Assembly (NCBI RefSeq): GCF_017873245.1
Contig: NZ_JAGGJY010000005.1
Coordinates: 1 to 64,000 of the forward strand
Direction: 5' to 3'
Source of the DNA: Clostridium tertium
GTDB taxonomy: Bacteria; Bacillota; Clostridia; Clostridiales; Clostridiaceae
DNA: 64,000 nt
Within the stretch, counting starts at the first letter, position 1; every line of letters begins with the position of its first letter. Position numbers and translations under genes: made by a program. The notes beneath the pieces were generated by a model. The model did no database searches and was not told the origin of the DNA. It was given only the letters and a program-made list of their open reading frames with translations. Of the stretch, positions 57,156 to 64,000 are shown one piece after another.

Positions 57156-57179
57156 AATCACACATATAAAAAATTATAG

Positions 57180-57292
57180 TTCGCCTCTTATCTATCAGGA
57201 TTTCCTGCAGGATTTAGCACCTTAAGAATCGATTAAAATTCTTGGTTGCTGGGCTTCATAGGGCCAGTCCCTCCACCACTCTTGATAAGACT
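57180..57292 (-). ncRNA. SAM-I (S-box) riboswitch aptamer
   Basis: On the minus strand the aptamer begins TCTTATCAAGAGTGGTGGAG and contains GGGACTGGCCC, GAAGCCCAGCAACC and GGTGCTAAATCC, and closes with GATAGATAAGA, the full set of S-box core elements. SAM binding should release the terminator downstream (57125-57155), turning off the transporter when SAM is plentiful. Confidence 0.97.
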
Positions 57293-57307
57293 TTTAAATT
57301 TTGCATT

Positions 57308-57339
57308 ATTATAGTATCAATTTAGATTATCATTGTCAA
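57308..57339 (-). promoter_or_regulatory. Promoter of the SAM riboswitch transcript
   Basis: Minus-strand TTGACA at 57334-57339. A TACTAT at 57311-57316 lies 17 bases on, and a perfect TATAAT at 57308-57313 lies 20 bases on; either could be the -10 box. Confidence 0.6.
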
Positions 57340-57434
57340 CATGAAATTTTTTCTTGATCCATATAATTTGAATATTAGTCCATTTTATTGTCAATAATTA
57401 AAATAGGATCTCAAAATCTCACTCCTTATGCTTT

Positions 57435-57465
57435 ATAAAAGTGCCTTTGTGCACTTTTATTTTTT
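57435..57465 (+). terminator. Hairpin terminator in the riboswitch-tRNA gap
   Basis: ATAAAAGTGC pairs with GCACTTTTAT and is followed by T5. No plus-strand gene lies upstream, so its transcript is unknown. Apart from this, the stretch 57340-57574 shows nothing recognisable. Confidence 0.55.
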
Positions 57466-57574
57466 GTAATTACATTTAATTAAAGTGTTCAACATTATGT
57501 AAATTTACTCTCAATCATTGGAGTGAAAAAAATTATATATTATATTTTTAAACTATTTTATTTTTATATATACA

Positions 57575-57603
57575 AAAAAGAGATTACATAGTAATCTCTT
57601 TTT
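57575..57603 (-). terminator. Terminator of the Gly-Lys tRNA unit
   Basis: AAAAAGAGATTA pairs with TAATCTCTTTTT just past the tRNA-Lys 3' end. Confidence 0.85.
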
Positions 57604-57606
57604 ATT

Positions 57607-57682
57607 TGGTGCGTTATCAGGGGATCGAACCCGGGACACCCTGATTAAGAGTCAGGTGCTCTACCAACTGAGCTAATAACGC
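57607..57682 (-). tRNA. tRNA-Lys (anticodon CTT)
   Basis: Acceptor GCGTTAT/ATAACGC, D arm GCTCAGTTGGTAGAGC, anticodon stem CCTGA/TCAGG with loop CTCTTAA (CTT), T-loop GGTTCGATC and encoded CCA. The 76-base cloverleaf is complete. Confidence 0.95.
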
Positions 57683-57685
57683 ATA

Positions 57686-57759
57686 TGGAGCGGGTGATGA
57701 GAATCGAACTCACGTAACTTGCTTGGAAGGCAAGGGCTCTACCATTGAGCTACACCCGC
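57686..57759 (-). tRNA. tRNA-Gly (anticodon TCC)
   Basis: Acceptor GCGGGTG/CACCCGC, D arm GCTCAATGGTAGAGC, anticodon stem CTTGC/GCAAG with loop CTTCCAA (TCC), T-loop GTTCGATT and encoded CCA. It is first in the unit with tRNA-Lys, three bases apart. Confidence 0.95.
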
Positions 57760-57778
57760 AAATTTTATTGACAATAAT

Positions 57779-57807
57779 ATTATATATTCCACAATTATTA
57801 CTGTCAA
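57779..57807 (-). promoter_or_regulatory. Promoter of the Gly-Lys tRNA unit
   Basis: Minus-strand TTGACA (57802-57807), 17 bases, TATAAT (57779-57784): perfect consensus about 20 bases before tRNA-Gly. Confidence 0.88.
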
Positions 57808-57821
57808 TAATAAATTTTCCC

Positions 57822-58496
57822 TTAAATTATTTCTGTAAGTGATTTTAATAAAATATCTCTAAATTTCTCGCCATCACGCTTATTTTTATTAGCTCTTTCG
57901 CATATGTTATTCCATTCAGAAATACTTATACCAATCCTATCTTTAAATTCCCTTTCAGTTGTTGTCATATAGCTTGAATTTACTACAAACTCCCCTAACT
58001 CCTTTGGGGTATTAAAAATTTTTAAGTATAAAAATTCTCTGTTATCTCCATACCAGGTTCTATTAAAGTCCCTGGAAAACCTTTGAAGTGCTCTAATTAA
58101 TTTATCCTTAGGCAAAGACCAACAATCCTTTACCATTTTTACATGCCTTCTCATATTATCTGCTTCTTCTTTAGATATTTTCTTATTTTTTTCTCCATCT
58201 AAGATTATTTTTTCTACTGGAATGTTTGGAATACTAATAACCATTCTTTCTTTTCCATATATCCATTTATAAAATGCCTCTTGTAAAAACGAATATTGAA
58301 TATATCCTAATAACATTTTCTCATTTGGAAAATATGACCATGTATTATTAAGTCCGTTATTCTTACAAAAAACTAAACTATGGATATATATACTTTTTTC
58401 ATTAGGCAATTTATCCATAAACATATGTCCTCTTATTGTTTTGTTTTCATTAATCAATTCTTCCCAGTAATCAAATGAATCATAGCTATGTCTCAC
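57822..58496 (-). CDS. Conserved-looking protein of unknown function between tRNA pairs
   Basis: A 224-residue soluble protein with GTG start and AAAGGTG upstream. It is rich in aromatic residues (YDSFDYWEEL, WSYFPNEKMLLGYIQYSFLQ, FYKWIYGKERM) and has a basic helical C-terminus (ISEWNNICERANKNKRDGEK). No signal peptide, membrane helix or metal motif is seen and I recognise no family. An inverted repeat (58530-58555) sits before it. It lies between the tRNA pairs with the divergent HNH-like gene. Confidence 0.7.
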   Translation of the reverse strand: MRHSYDSFDYWEELINENKTIRGHMFMDKLPNEKSIYIHSLVFCKNNGLNNTWSYFPNEKMLLGYIQYSFLQEAFYKWIYGKERMVISIPNIPVEKIILDGEKNKKISKEEADNMRRHVKMVKDCWSLPKDKLIRALQRFSRDFNRTWYGDNREFLYLKIFNTPKELGEFVVNSSYMTTTEREFKDRIGISISEWNNICERANKNKRDGEKFRDILLKSLTEII

Positions 58497-58529
58497 TGTA
58501 TCACCTTTCTTTCAGCTCAGTAATATAAT

Positions 58530-58555
58530 ATACTATACATATATTATATAGTATG
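58530..58555. promoter_or_regulatory. Palindrome upstream of the unknown gene, candidate operator
   Basis: ATACTATA (58530-58537) and TATAGTAT (58548-58555) are perfect inverted arms separated by 10 bases, about 35 bases before the GTG start at 58496. Position suits an operator or a -10 region; the A/T-rich composition keeps confidence low. Confidence 0.35.
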
Positions 58556-58788
58556 TTATACCATCTTTTCAAGTATTTTCAAAGAATATAACAAAGTAAG
58601 TTTAAACACTTTTACATTACAATATTCTGATAATATAATTTTACACTTATACTTAGTAAAAATATACAATTTTATTATATATAACTTAAATATACTAAAT
58701 ATTATCTATTACAAAAACTATTATATTGTAGATTATTAATCCCAAAAAATATATAATATTATTAAAGATATAAAAAGGAGGCATGACT

Positions 58789-59199
58789 TTGTACCACTGT
58801 GAAATTTGTGGAGCAACAGCGGATATTCATCATATAGTTCATAAACACGAAGGTGGCTACGATATTAAGTTAAATTATAAATATCTTTGTAACTACCACC
58901 ATAGAGGAAAAAATGGTCCTCACAACTGTATAGAAACTGATTTGAGGTATAAACTAGAATTACAAGATAAACTCTATAAGTTATTACCCAAAGATTACTA
59001 TACTACTAAGGAGCTTTATACTCTTCTAGGAATGTCTAATTCTTCTTTAAAAAAATTAATTAAAAAACTTAAATTATTTAAAGAAGGTTATTCTAAAGAA
59101 GATATAATTAAAAACCTCATGGGCGGTAAACTCTACTCATATGCTATGCTTCAAGAGCTTGAATTGGAACGTCTTTTCCATAGTATTAATATTAGCTAA
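58789..59199 (+). CDS. HNH-like zinc protein with helix-turn-helix region
   Basis: About 136 residues. CEICGATADIHHIVHKHEGG and YKYLCNYHHRGKNGPH form an HNH-type fold with paired Cys/His and a His-His motif; the C-terminal half (YTTKELYTLLGMSNSSLKKL, then SKEDIIKNLMGGK) looks like a DNA-binding helix-turn-helix. GGAGG lies only one base before an ATG at 58783 but seven before a TTG at 58789, so the TTG is preferred. Nuclease activity is possible but several HNH relatives are only structural. It may be an orphan element gene. Confidence 0.65.
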   Translation: MYHCEICGATADIHHIVHKHEGGYDIKLNYKYLCNYHHRGKNGPHNCIETDLRYKLELQDKLYKLLPKDYYTTKELYTLLGMSNSSLKKLIKKLKLFKEGYSKEDIIKNLMGGKLYSYAMLQELELERLFHSINIS

Positions 59200-59286
59200 A
59201 ACGTTCTTTTATATTCAAGCTACTAACTATTTATTGCATAGATTTACTAAATTTCTTTAGTTTTAAATTAGATTTATAAAATATAC

Positions 59287-59347
59287 AAAGCTCTTAAATA
59301 CTATACTACCAAGCAATACTTGATAACTATAGTTATTTAAGAGCTTT
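59287..59347 (+). terminator. Terminator after the HNH-like gene
   Basis: AAAGCTCTTAAAT (59287-59299) pairs perfectly with ATTTAAGAGCTTT (59335-59347), followed by CTTTTAT. The loop is long (35 bases). Confidence 0.65.
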
Positions 59348-59387
59348 CTTTTATATCAAATAACATATATTCTTAATAAGCGGCAAA

Positions 59388-59430
59388 TAAAAAGCCTTTT
59401 AAAAAATATATTATATTCTTAAAAAGCTTT
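59388..59430 (-). terminator. Terminator of the Leu-Gly tRNA unit
   Basis: On the minus strand AAAGCTTTTTAAGAATAT pairs imperfectly with ATATTTTTTAAAAGGCTTT and runs into TTTATTTG, right past the tRNA-Gly end. Confidence 0.6.
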
Positions 59431-59505
59431 TGGAGCGGAAGACGGGATTCGAACCCGCAACTTTCACCTTGGCAAGGTGACACTCTACCATTGAGTCACT
59501 TCCGC
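59431..59505 (-). tRNA. tRNA-Gly (anticodon GCC)
   Basis: Acceptor GCGGAAG/CTTCCGC, D arm ACTCAATGGTAGAGT, anticodon stem TCACC/GGTGA with loop TTGCCAA (GCC), T arm GCGGGTTCGAATCCCGT and encoded CCA. Confidence 0.95.
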
Positions 59506-59526
59506 ATATTATTTTAAATATTTTAA

Positions 59527-59610
59527 TGGTGCAGATGAAGGGAGTCGAACCCCCACGCCAATGGCGCTAGATCCTAAGTCTAGTGCGTCTGCCAATTCCG
59601 CCACATCTGC
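59527..59610 (-). tRNA. tRNA-Leu (anticodon TAG)
   Basis: Acceptor GCAGATG/CATCTGC, anticodon stem CTAGA/TCTAG with loop CTTAGGA (TAG), a variable arm GCGCCATTGGCGT, T-loop GGTTCGACT and encoded CCA. The long variable arm confirms a class II tRNA. Confidence 0.95.
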
Positions 59611-59625
59611 ATACCTTATATTAAT

Positions 59626-59654
59626 ATTATATAAAATATTATTTTTTAAATCAA
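59626..59654 (-). promoter_or_regulatory. Promoter of the Leu-Gly tRNA unit
   Basis: Minus-strand TTGATT (59649-59654), 17 bases, TATAAT (59626-59631), about 16 bases before tRNA-Leu. Confidence 0.8.
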
Positions 59655-59741
59655 TATAGATTGTAAAATTTGGTTATTTTATTTCTATAATAATATCTTA
59701 TATATACTTTAATTATCTTAATTATTTTAATAAATTTAATA

Positions 59742-59781
59742 ATCACTAAGAGCTTAACATAGTAAAGTTTCTCTTAGTGAT
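59742..59781 (-). terminator. Terminator after the M60-type protease gene
   Basis: ATCACTAAGAG (59742-59752) pairs with CTCTTAGTGAT (59771-59781), 62 bases past the stop. Confidence 0.8.
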
Positions 59782-59843
59782 CATTAATTCATATTATATT
59801 ATTTTTTCACTTCTTGTTTAGCTAGTTCTTCTTTATTGTTTTA

Positions 59844-62800
59844 CTATATATTAAATATATAAAGTATTCCAACCTCATGGTTATCTTCTTTATTTTCATA
59901 AGTTATATAGACACCGTAAAGTCCAGCTTTCATATCAGATGTATCTATTGATATGTCTCCATTTTCATCTATAGAATTTTCTACATCTAATTTCTCACTA
60001 CCTACCATAATTTCCTTAGGTTTCAATACCTCTCCACTTTTAGACACTACTCTTTCTTTGAGTATAACTTTATTATTTTCTACTGTAGCCATTCCAGCTT
60101 CAATTATTTGTAGATTAGCATTTAATACCTTAAGATTTTTTAAGTTCTTTAGAGGTGATAAATCCCTTACTTCATTTTGCTCTATATTAAGTTCTTCTAA
60201 ATTCTCAGCATATTCTAAGCCTTTTAAGCTTGTAATTCTTCTGCTACTACCAGTTAAGGTCCTTAGATTATGCATATCTTTTAAAGTTATATCTCCACTC
60301 AATCCAAGAGCCTTTTGAATATCTTGTTTTAGATACTTATCTTCAATTTTAATAACTTTATTTAAATCTACTCTTTCTAAGCCATTAATTATTTCTTTTA
60401 ATTCAGTTATCATTGATTGTATTTCTTCATAAGTAGATGCTTTATTTTCTATCATTTCTGTTGCTTTTCCCACAGCCTGATCTAGTACACTTAAACTTTC
60501 TTCAGTATAAGCTTCTCTATCTATACCCTTAGCACTTTCAACTAATTTAGAAAGCTCTGTATAATCTATGGATTCTGAATTTGCATAATAAAGCTTAGTA
60601 TCTCCCCATGTAGCGTGGTCTGAACCAATTCCATTTCCACCATCAGTTACTACAAGTTTTAATTCCTTAGCATCATTTATATCAACTTCTACATACTTCA
60701 TAGCATCTCTAGAAGTAATTACTCCACTATCGAATTTCTTTTCTCCATCGACATATATTTCGAAGGAAACTGAACCTACTGTACCAAACATTTGTCTATC
60801 TACTCCAACATATGAGCTAAAGAATGCATAATCTTTATCACTTAAATCATATGTTATTGTTGAAGTTGCATGAGCACCTATACCTCTTTCAAATGATACT
60901 TCATTGCCGTCTTCATTAGTTAATCTTAAAGCATTATTACTTGTAGATATATCCTTCTTAGGAGCAGCATAGCTATTTTGAGTAGATTTCCAATCATATT
61001 CTGTCAAATACGTATAATCTTCCATGTTTACTACTGCTATAGTTCTTGATTTAGTTACTTCATTACCATCACTATCTAGAACTTTATAAGTAATTGGATA
61101 TTTTCCTGGTTTATTAAAGTTTACTTCACCAGTTACTTCAACACTTGAAGTTAAATCTCCATCTTCAGCATCAATTGCAGTATACTCTTCATTTAAGTCA
61201 ATTACTTCTCCAACCTTTGTTGACACTGATTTTGGAATAGTTAACTCTGGCTTTGCATTTGTAGTATATAATTTAGTATCTGCCCATGATGCAAAATCTC
61301 CAAGTCCATTACCATCAACATTATCTGCTACTAATTTAAGTTCTTTTACTCCAGTAACATCTAGACTTACAAGCTCTGCTTCACTATCTCTTCTTATTAC
61401 ATCTGATGTATAAACTTCTTCACCATCTGCAAATATTTTAAATATTATGGTAGTTCTATTATCATTGTAGTTTTTATCAGTACCTACATATGTTGAGAAG
61501 TTGGTATAATTTTCATCTAACTTATATACTATTTCTGCATTTGTTGCAGCTCCAATTCCTTTATCAAATTCTTTTATTTCGCCATTAACTTTAAGTTTAA
61601 TTTTACTACTTGAGTTAACTGCTGAATCTTTGTTTACAGTTTTCCATCCTGATACTGCTGAATCCCACTCCATATCAGATACATAAGTACTATTACTATA
61701 AACTACAAATTTTCTATCTTTGCTTGCTTTATTTCCAGCACTATCTGTTATTGTATATGTCACAGTGTATTCTCCAGATTTATTTATATTAAAATCATTT
61801 TTATTAACCGTAACATTACTAGTTATATCACCATCTTCTTGGTCATTTGCTGTAACCCCTGAAGTTAAGTCAAAATTGCTGTTTAACTTAACATAAGTTA
61901 TATCTTCAACATCTATTGTCGGGAACTTAGCTCTTATTATTTCTTCAGCTTTAACTAAATCTTCTTCGAATAAGTTAGCTGCTGGATGATTTTTAACTTC
62001 TTCCCTTAGAGCTTGTACCTTATCTAAAGTATTATAACTTTCAGTAACTTCTGTTTTATTACTATCAGTAAATAGTTCATTATTTATCTTATCTGCTAAA
62101 ATATCCTCTCCATAGAATGATACTTCACCTATACTAGCCCAATCCTGATTTGCTTCTATAAATTTAAACATCACTCTTCTTGCTGTAGTTTTAGCTATTT
62201 TAAACTCTACAACATCATTAACATTTCCAGTATATTCACCTTTACCTACTAATATAAAATCATTTCCCTCAGCTTCATTAGACGTGTATATTTCAAATTT
62301 CTTAGCAAATCCTTTTCCTCCACTTCTTGCTTTATAAGCTATTCTATTTATTTCCTTACTTTCTCCCAAGTCAAATATAACTTCATTTTTGAATATATCA
62401 CTGTTTGGTTTATTAGTTTCCCAATGTGTATTTCCATTACCATCTATTGCATTACCTATAACAGTACCGGGATAACTTCCAGCATTGTTAGTTACTGAAG
62501 TAGCTCCGAATTTAAACTCCTCATTATATTTATCTAAGTTATCAAACTCACCAAACTTTGATTTGTTTACTGTAAAATCTTCATATATAGTTACATAAGA
62601 TTTAATTTCTGCTATGTTATTGTCACTATCTTTTACTCTATAAACAACTTCAAATCTACCAATTTTACCTTCTTTATAGTTATTTGAAACTATTTCAACA
62701 TCAGAAGATAAATTTCCATCTTCAGCATCTCTCGCTTCGATACCTGATTCAAAATCTACTGCTTCTCCTAACTTATAAATCTTATCTTCAACTGAGATAA

Positions 62801-64000
62801 CTGGTTTTGCATTATTTGTAGTTAATTTAGGATTAGCTATTACTGCATGATCTAAAGTATTTCCATTTCCAGCATCAGTAACTTTTATTACTAGTTGGTT
62901 TATGCCCTTAACTGGAACATTTATATATTCCATATTATCAGCATATTTTAAAACTTCAGTATTAGCTAAAGTTTTACCGTCAGCTATTATTTCAAAATTT
63001 ATACTAGAAGTATCTTGTACTGCTATTCCTGCATCAACTCCAAGTAAAACCTCGAAATTATCATAGTCTTTGCCTGCTAAGTCATAAGTTATTGTACCAT
63101 TTGCATGTATTCCAAAACCTTTTTCAAAGTCTTTAACTTCTCCATTTACTCTACCTCTTATATTAGTATTTCTTCTTGGAGTTCCCCATTGAGTTTGTGC
63201 AGATAACCATTCTAAATCTGATAAATAATCATAATCACTTACAACTTCAACTTCTACTATCTTTTCTACTAATATACCTTCATCACTTACAGAATATTTA
63301 ACTTGATATTTTCCTTTTTGGCTAGTATCTACATTATGTTCAATCTTAACCTTAGAAACTATATCATTTCCCTCATAACTTAATACTTTTATATAGTCTA
63401 AAGGATTAAATTCTTCTCTTAACTCTAAAGTAATCTTATTTTGTTGAATGTTTATACTAGGTGAAAATGACTCTATTGACACAGAATCACCTGTACCTAA
63501 ATCAATATCATAAGGTACTACTTCGTATTTAGAATTCTTAGTTGTATCTGCATTAGTATCTACAAAGTAATTAGTTGAAGTAAATCCTATTAACTCACCA
63601 TCTCTTAATATTTCATATCCTAGTAAATCTGATTTAACATTATTATCTATATTAAATGTTAACTTAATTCCATTTTCTACTCTATTTAATGTAACATCTA
63701 AATTAGTATCTTGAGTAAATCCATTTCCCTTATAATTAGCTTTGCTATTATTTAGATACCATATCTTTTTATCCGGCTTTGGATACTTACTAGTTTCTTG
63801 TCTAGTTTCCTCATTAACCTCAAATCCATGTCTAGCAAAGTATTCGCTTAAGTCTTCACCAATTACCTCTGATGAGAATTTAACTAAATATTGCATCTTA
63901 ATATTATCAGGATTTTCACTTCCTAAGTTAACATTTCTTTCTCTATATAATTTATTTAAATTTCCCCAATATCCAGGCTTATACATTTCTAATTGCCAAT
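59844..64000 (-). CDS. C-terminal part of a giant secreted M60-type mucinase, cut by window edge
   Basis: The frame stays open to the window edge upstream of the first Met, so the start lies outside. The first residues (WQLEMYKPGYWGNLNKLYRE) look like the end of an M60/enhancin-type metalloprotease domain; its HExxH site would be upstream. Then follow an NPCBM domain (YLSDLEWLSAQTQWG and FGIHANGTITYDL), a DUF5011/Ig-like domain (KPVISVEDKIYKLGEAVDF), a CBM32/F5-8 type C domain (AIDGNGNTHWETN), a second Ig-like and NPCBM pair (YVSDMEWDSAVSGW), a third Ig-like and NPCBM pair (YLTEYDWKSTQNSY), a FIVAR-like helical region and a short leucine-rich repeat part (LKGLEYAENLEELNIEQNEV). This modular set is typical of clostridial mucin-attacking M60 proteases. 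No LPxTG is visible at the C-terminus, so it is probably secreted. Confidence 0.85.
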   Translation of the reverse strand, partial: WQLEMYKPGYWGNLNKLYRERNVNLGSENPDNIKMQYLVKFSSEVIGEDLSEYFARHGFEVNEETRQETSKYPKPDKKIWYLNNSKANYKGNGFTQDTNLDVTLNRVENGIKLTFNIDNNVKSDLLGYEILRDGELIGFTSTNYFVDTNADTTKNSKYEVVPYDIDLGTGDSVSIESFSPSINIQQNKITLELREEFNPLDYIKVLSYEGNDIVSKVKIEHNVDTSQKGKYQVKYSVSDEGILVEKIVEVEVVSDYDYLSDLEWLSAQTQWGTPRRNTNIRGRVNGEVKDFEKGFGIHANGTITYDLAGKDYDNFEVLLGVDAGIAVQDTSSINFEIIADGKTLANTEVLKYADNMEYINVPVKGINQLVIKVTDAGNGNTLDHAVIANPKLTTNNAKPVISVEDKIYKLGEAVDFESGIEARDAEDGNLSSDVEIVSNNYKEGKIGRFEVVYRVKDSDNNIAEIKSYVTIYEDFTVNKSKFGEFDNLDKYNEEFKFGATSVTNNAGSYPGTVIGNAIDGNGNTHWETNKPNSDIFKNEVIFDLGESKEINRIAYKARSGGKGFAKKFEIYTSNEAEGNDFILVGKGEYTGNVNDVVEFKIAKTTARRVMFKFIEANQDWASIGEVSFYGEDILADKINNELFTDSNKTEVTESYNTLDKVQALREEVKNHPAANLFEEDLVKAEEIIRAKFPTIDVEDITYVKLNSNFDLTSGVTANDQEDGDITSNVTVNKNDFNINKSGEYTVTYTITDSAGNKASKDRKFVVYSNSTYVSDMEWDSAVSGWKTVNKDSAVNSSSKIKLKVNGEIKEFDKGIGAATNAEIVYKLDENYTNFSTYVGTDKNYNDNRTTIIFKIFADGEEVYTSDVIRRDSEAELVSLDVTGVKELKLVADNVDGNGLGDFASWADTKLYTTNAKPELTIPKSVSTKVGEVIDLNEEYTAIDAEDGDLTSSVEVTGEVNFNKPGKYPITYKVLDSDGNEVTKSRTIAVVNMEDYTYLTEYDWKSTQNSYAAPKKDISTSNNALRLTNEDGNEVSFERGIGAHATSTITYDLSDKDYAFFSSYVGVDRQMFGTVGSVSFEIYVDGEKKFDSGVITSRDAMKYVEVDINDAKELKLVVTDGGNGIGSDHATWGDTKLYYANSESIDYTELSKLVESAKGIDREAYTEESLSVLDQAVGKATEMIENKASTYEEIQSMITELKEIINGLERVDLNKVIKIEDKYLKQDIQKALGLSGDITLKDMHNLRTLTGSSRRITSLKGLEYAENLEELNIEQNEVRDLSPLKNLKNLKVLNANLQIIEAGMATVENNKVILKERVVSKSGEVLKPKEIMVGSEKLDVENSIDENGDISIDTSDMKAGLYGVYITYENKEDNHEVGILYIFNI

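Overview
The window is strongly AT-rich, has short intergenic regions, AGGAGG-type ribosome binding sites and frequent TTG/GTG starts. Together with a crt-bcd-etfB-etfA-hbd butyrate operon, a Rex regulator, a sporulation-type YtvI protein, an [FeFe]-hydrogenase and a Gram-positive type IV pilus locus, this points to an anaerobic, spore-forming, butyrate-producing Clostridium (cluster I, sensu stricto), probably a gut species. The species itself cannot be fixed from the sequence.

Layout. 1-250: end of an IS3-like element and a GC-rich hairpin. 273-15397 (minus): type IV pilus locus in the order pilD, pilB, pilC, pilA, pilM, pilN, pilO, then three minor-pilin-like genes and a large double von Willebrand A protein; a prepilin-like gene with a non-canonical cleavage site lies upstream. 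15605-17677: groES-groEL with a CIRCE operator. 17791-20827: an O-antigen-ligase-like membrane protein, a highly structured intergenic RNA candidate and a group B-like [FeFe]-hydrogenase. 20973-32507: an N-acetylgalactosamine/amino-sugar locus (kbaZ, kbaY, agaS, nagA; agaF-yajC; AraC regulator; PTS IIB-IIC-IID; BadF-type sugar kinase) with a cre site and repeated operator-like motifs. 32799-39742: 8-oxoguanine glycosylase, the butyryl-CoA operon with a near-perfect Rex operator, and rex. 40010-40177: an orphan small RNA with a consensus promoter and strong terminator. 40196-42907: cadC-cadA metal efflux. 43036-48133: miscellaneous housekeeping and conserved genes. 48256-51185: Mn2+ (yybP-ykoY) riboswitch and P-type ATPase. 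51339-55604: secreted DUF4163/DUF3298 protein, a cluster of DnaA boxes, rluF, a SigI-C/RsgI fusion protein next to a class D sortase, a small basic ORF and ispF. 55791-57340: SAM-I riboswitch and NhaC-family transporter (predicted methionine transporter). 57607-59610: four tRNA genes flanking two orphan genes. 59844-64000: C-terminal part of a very large secreted M60-type mucinase.

How the parts may work together (inference): the M60 protease with NPCBM/CBM32 modules would attack mucin glycoproteins outside the cell, the Aga PTS and the KbaYZ/AgaS/NagA/kinase set would take up and degrade released amino sugars, and the Rex-controlled butyrate operon would dispose of reducing equivalents. Type IV pili with a vWA tip candidate fit adhesion to a host surface.

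The most novel-looking item is the protein at 53156-54151, which joins a sigma-I C-terminal-like domain to an RsgI anti-sigma domain, a membrane helix and an extracytoplasmic RsgI-like domain that lacks the usual Asn-Pro motif. The orphan small RNA at 40010-40142, the rod-shaped RNA at 19138-19303 and the DnaA-box cluster at 51959-52273 are next.
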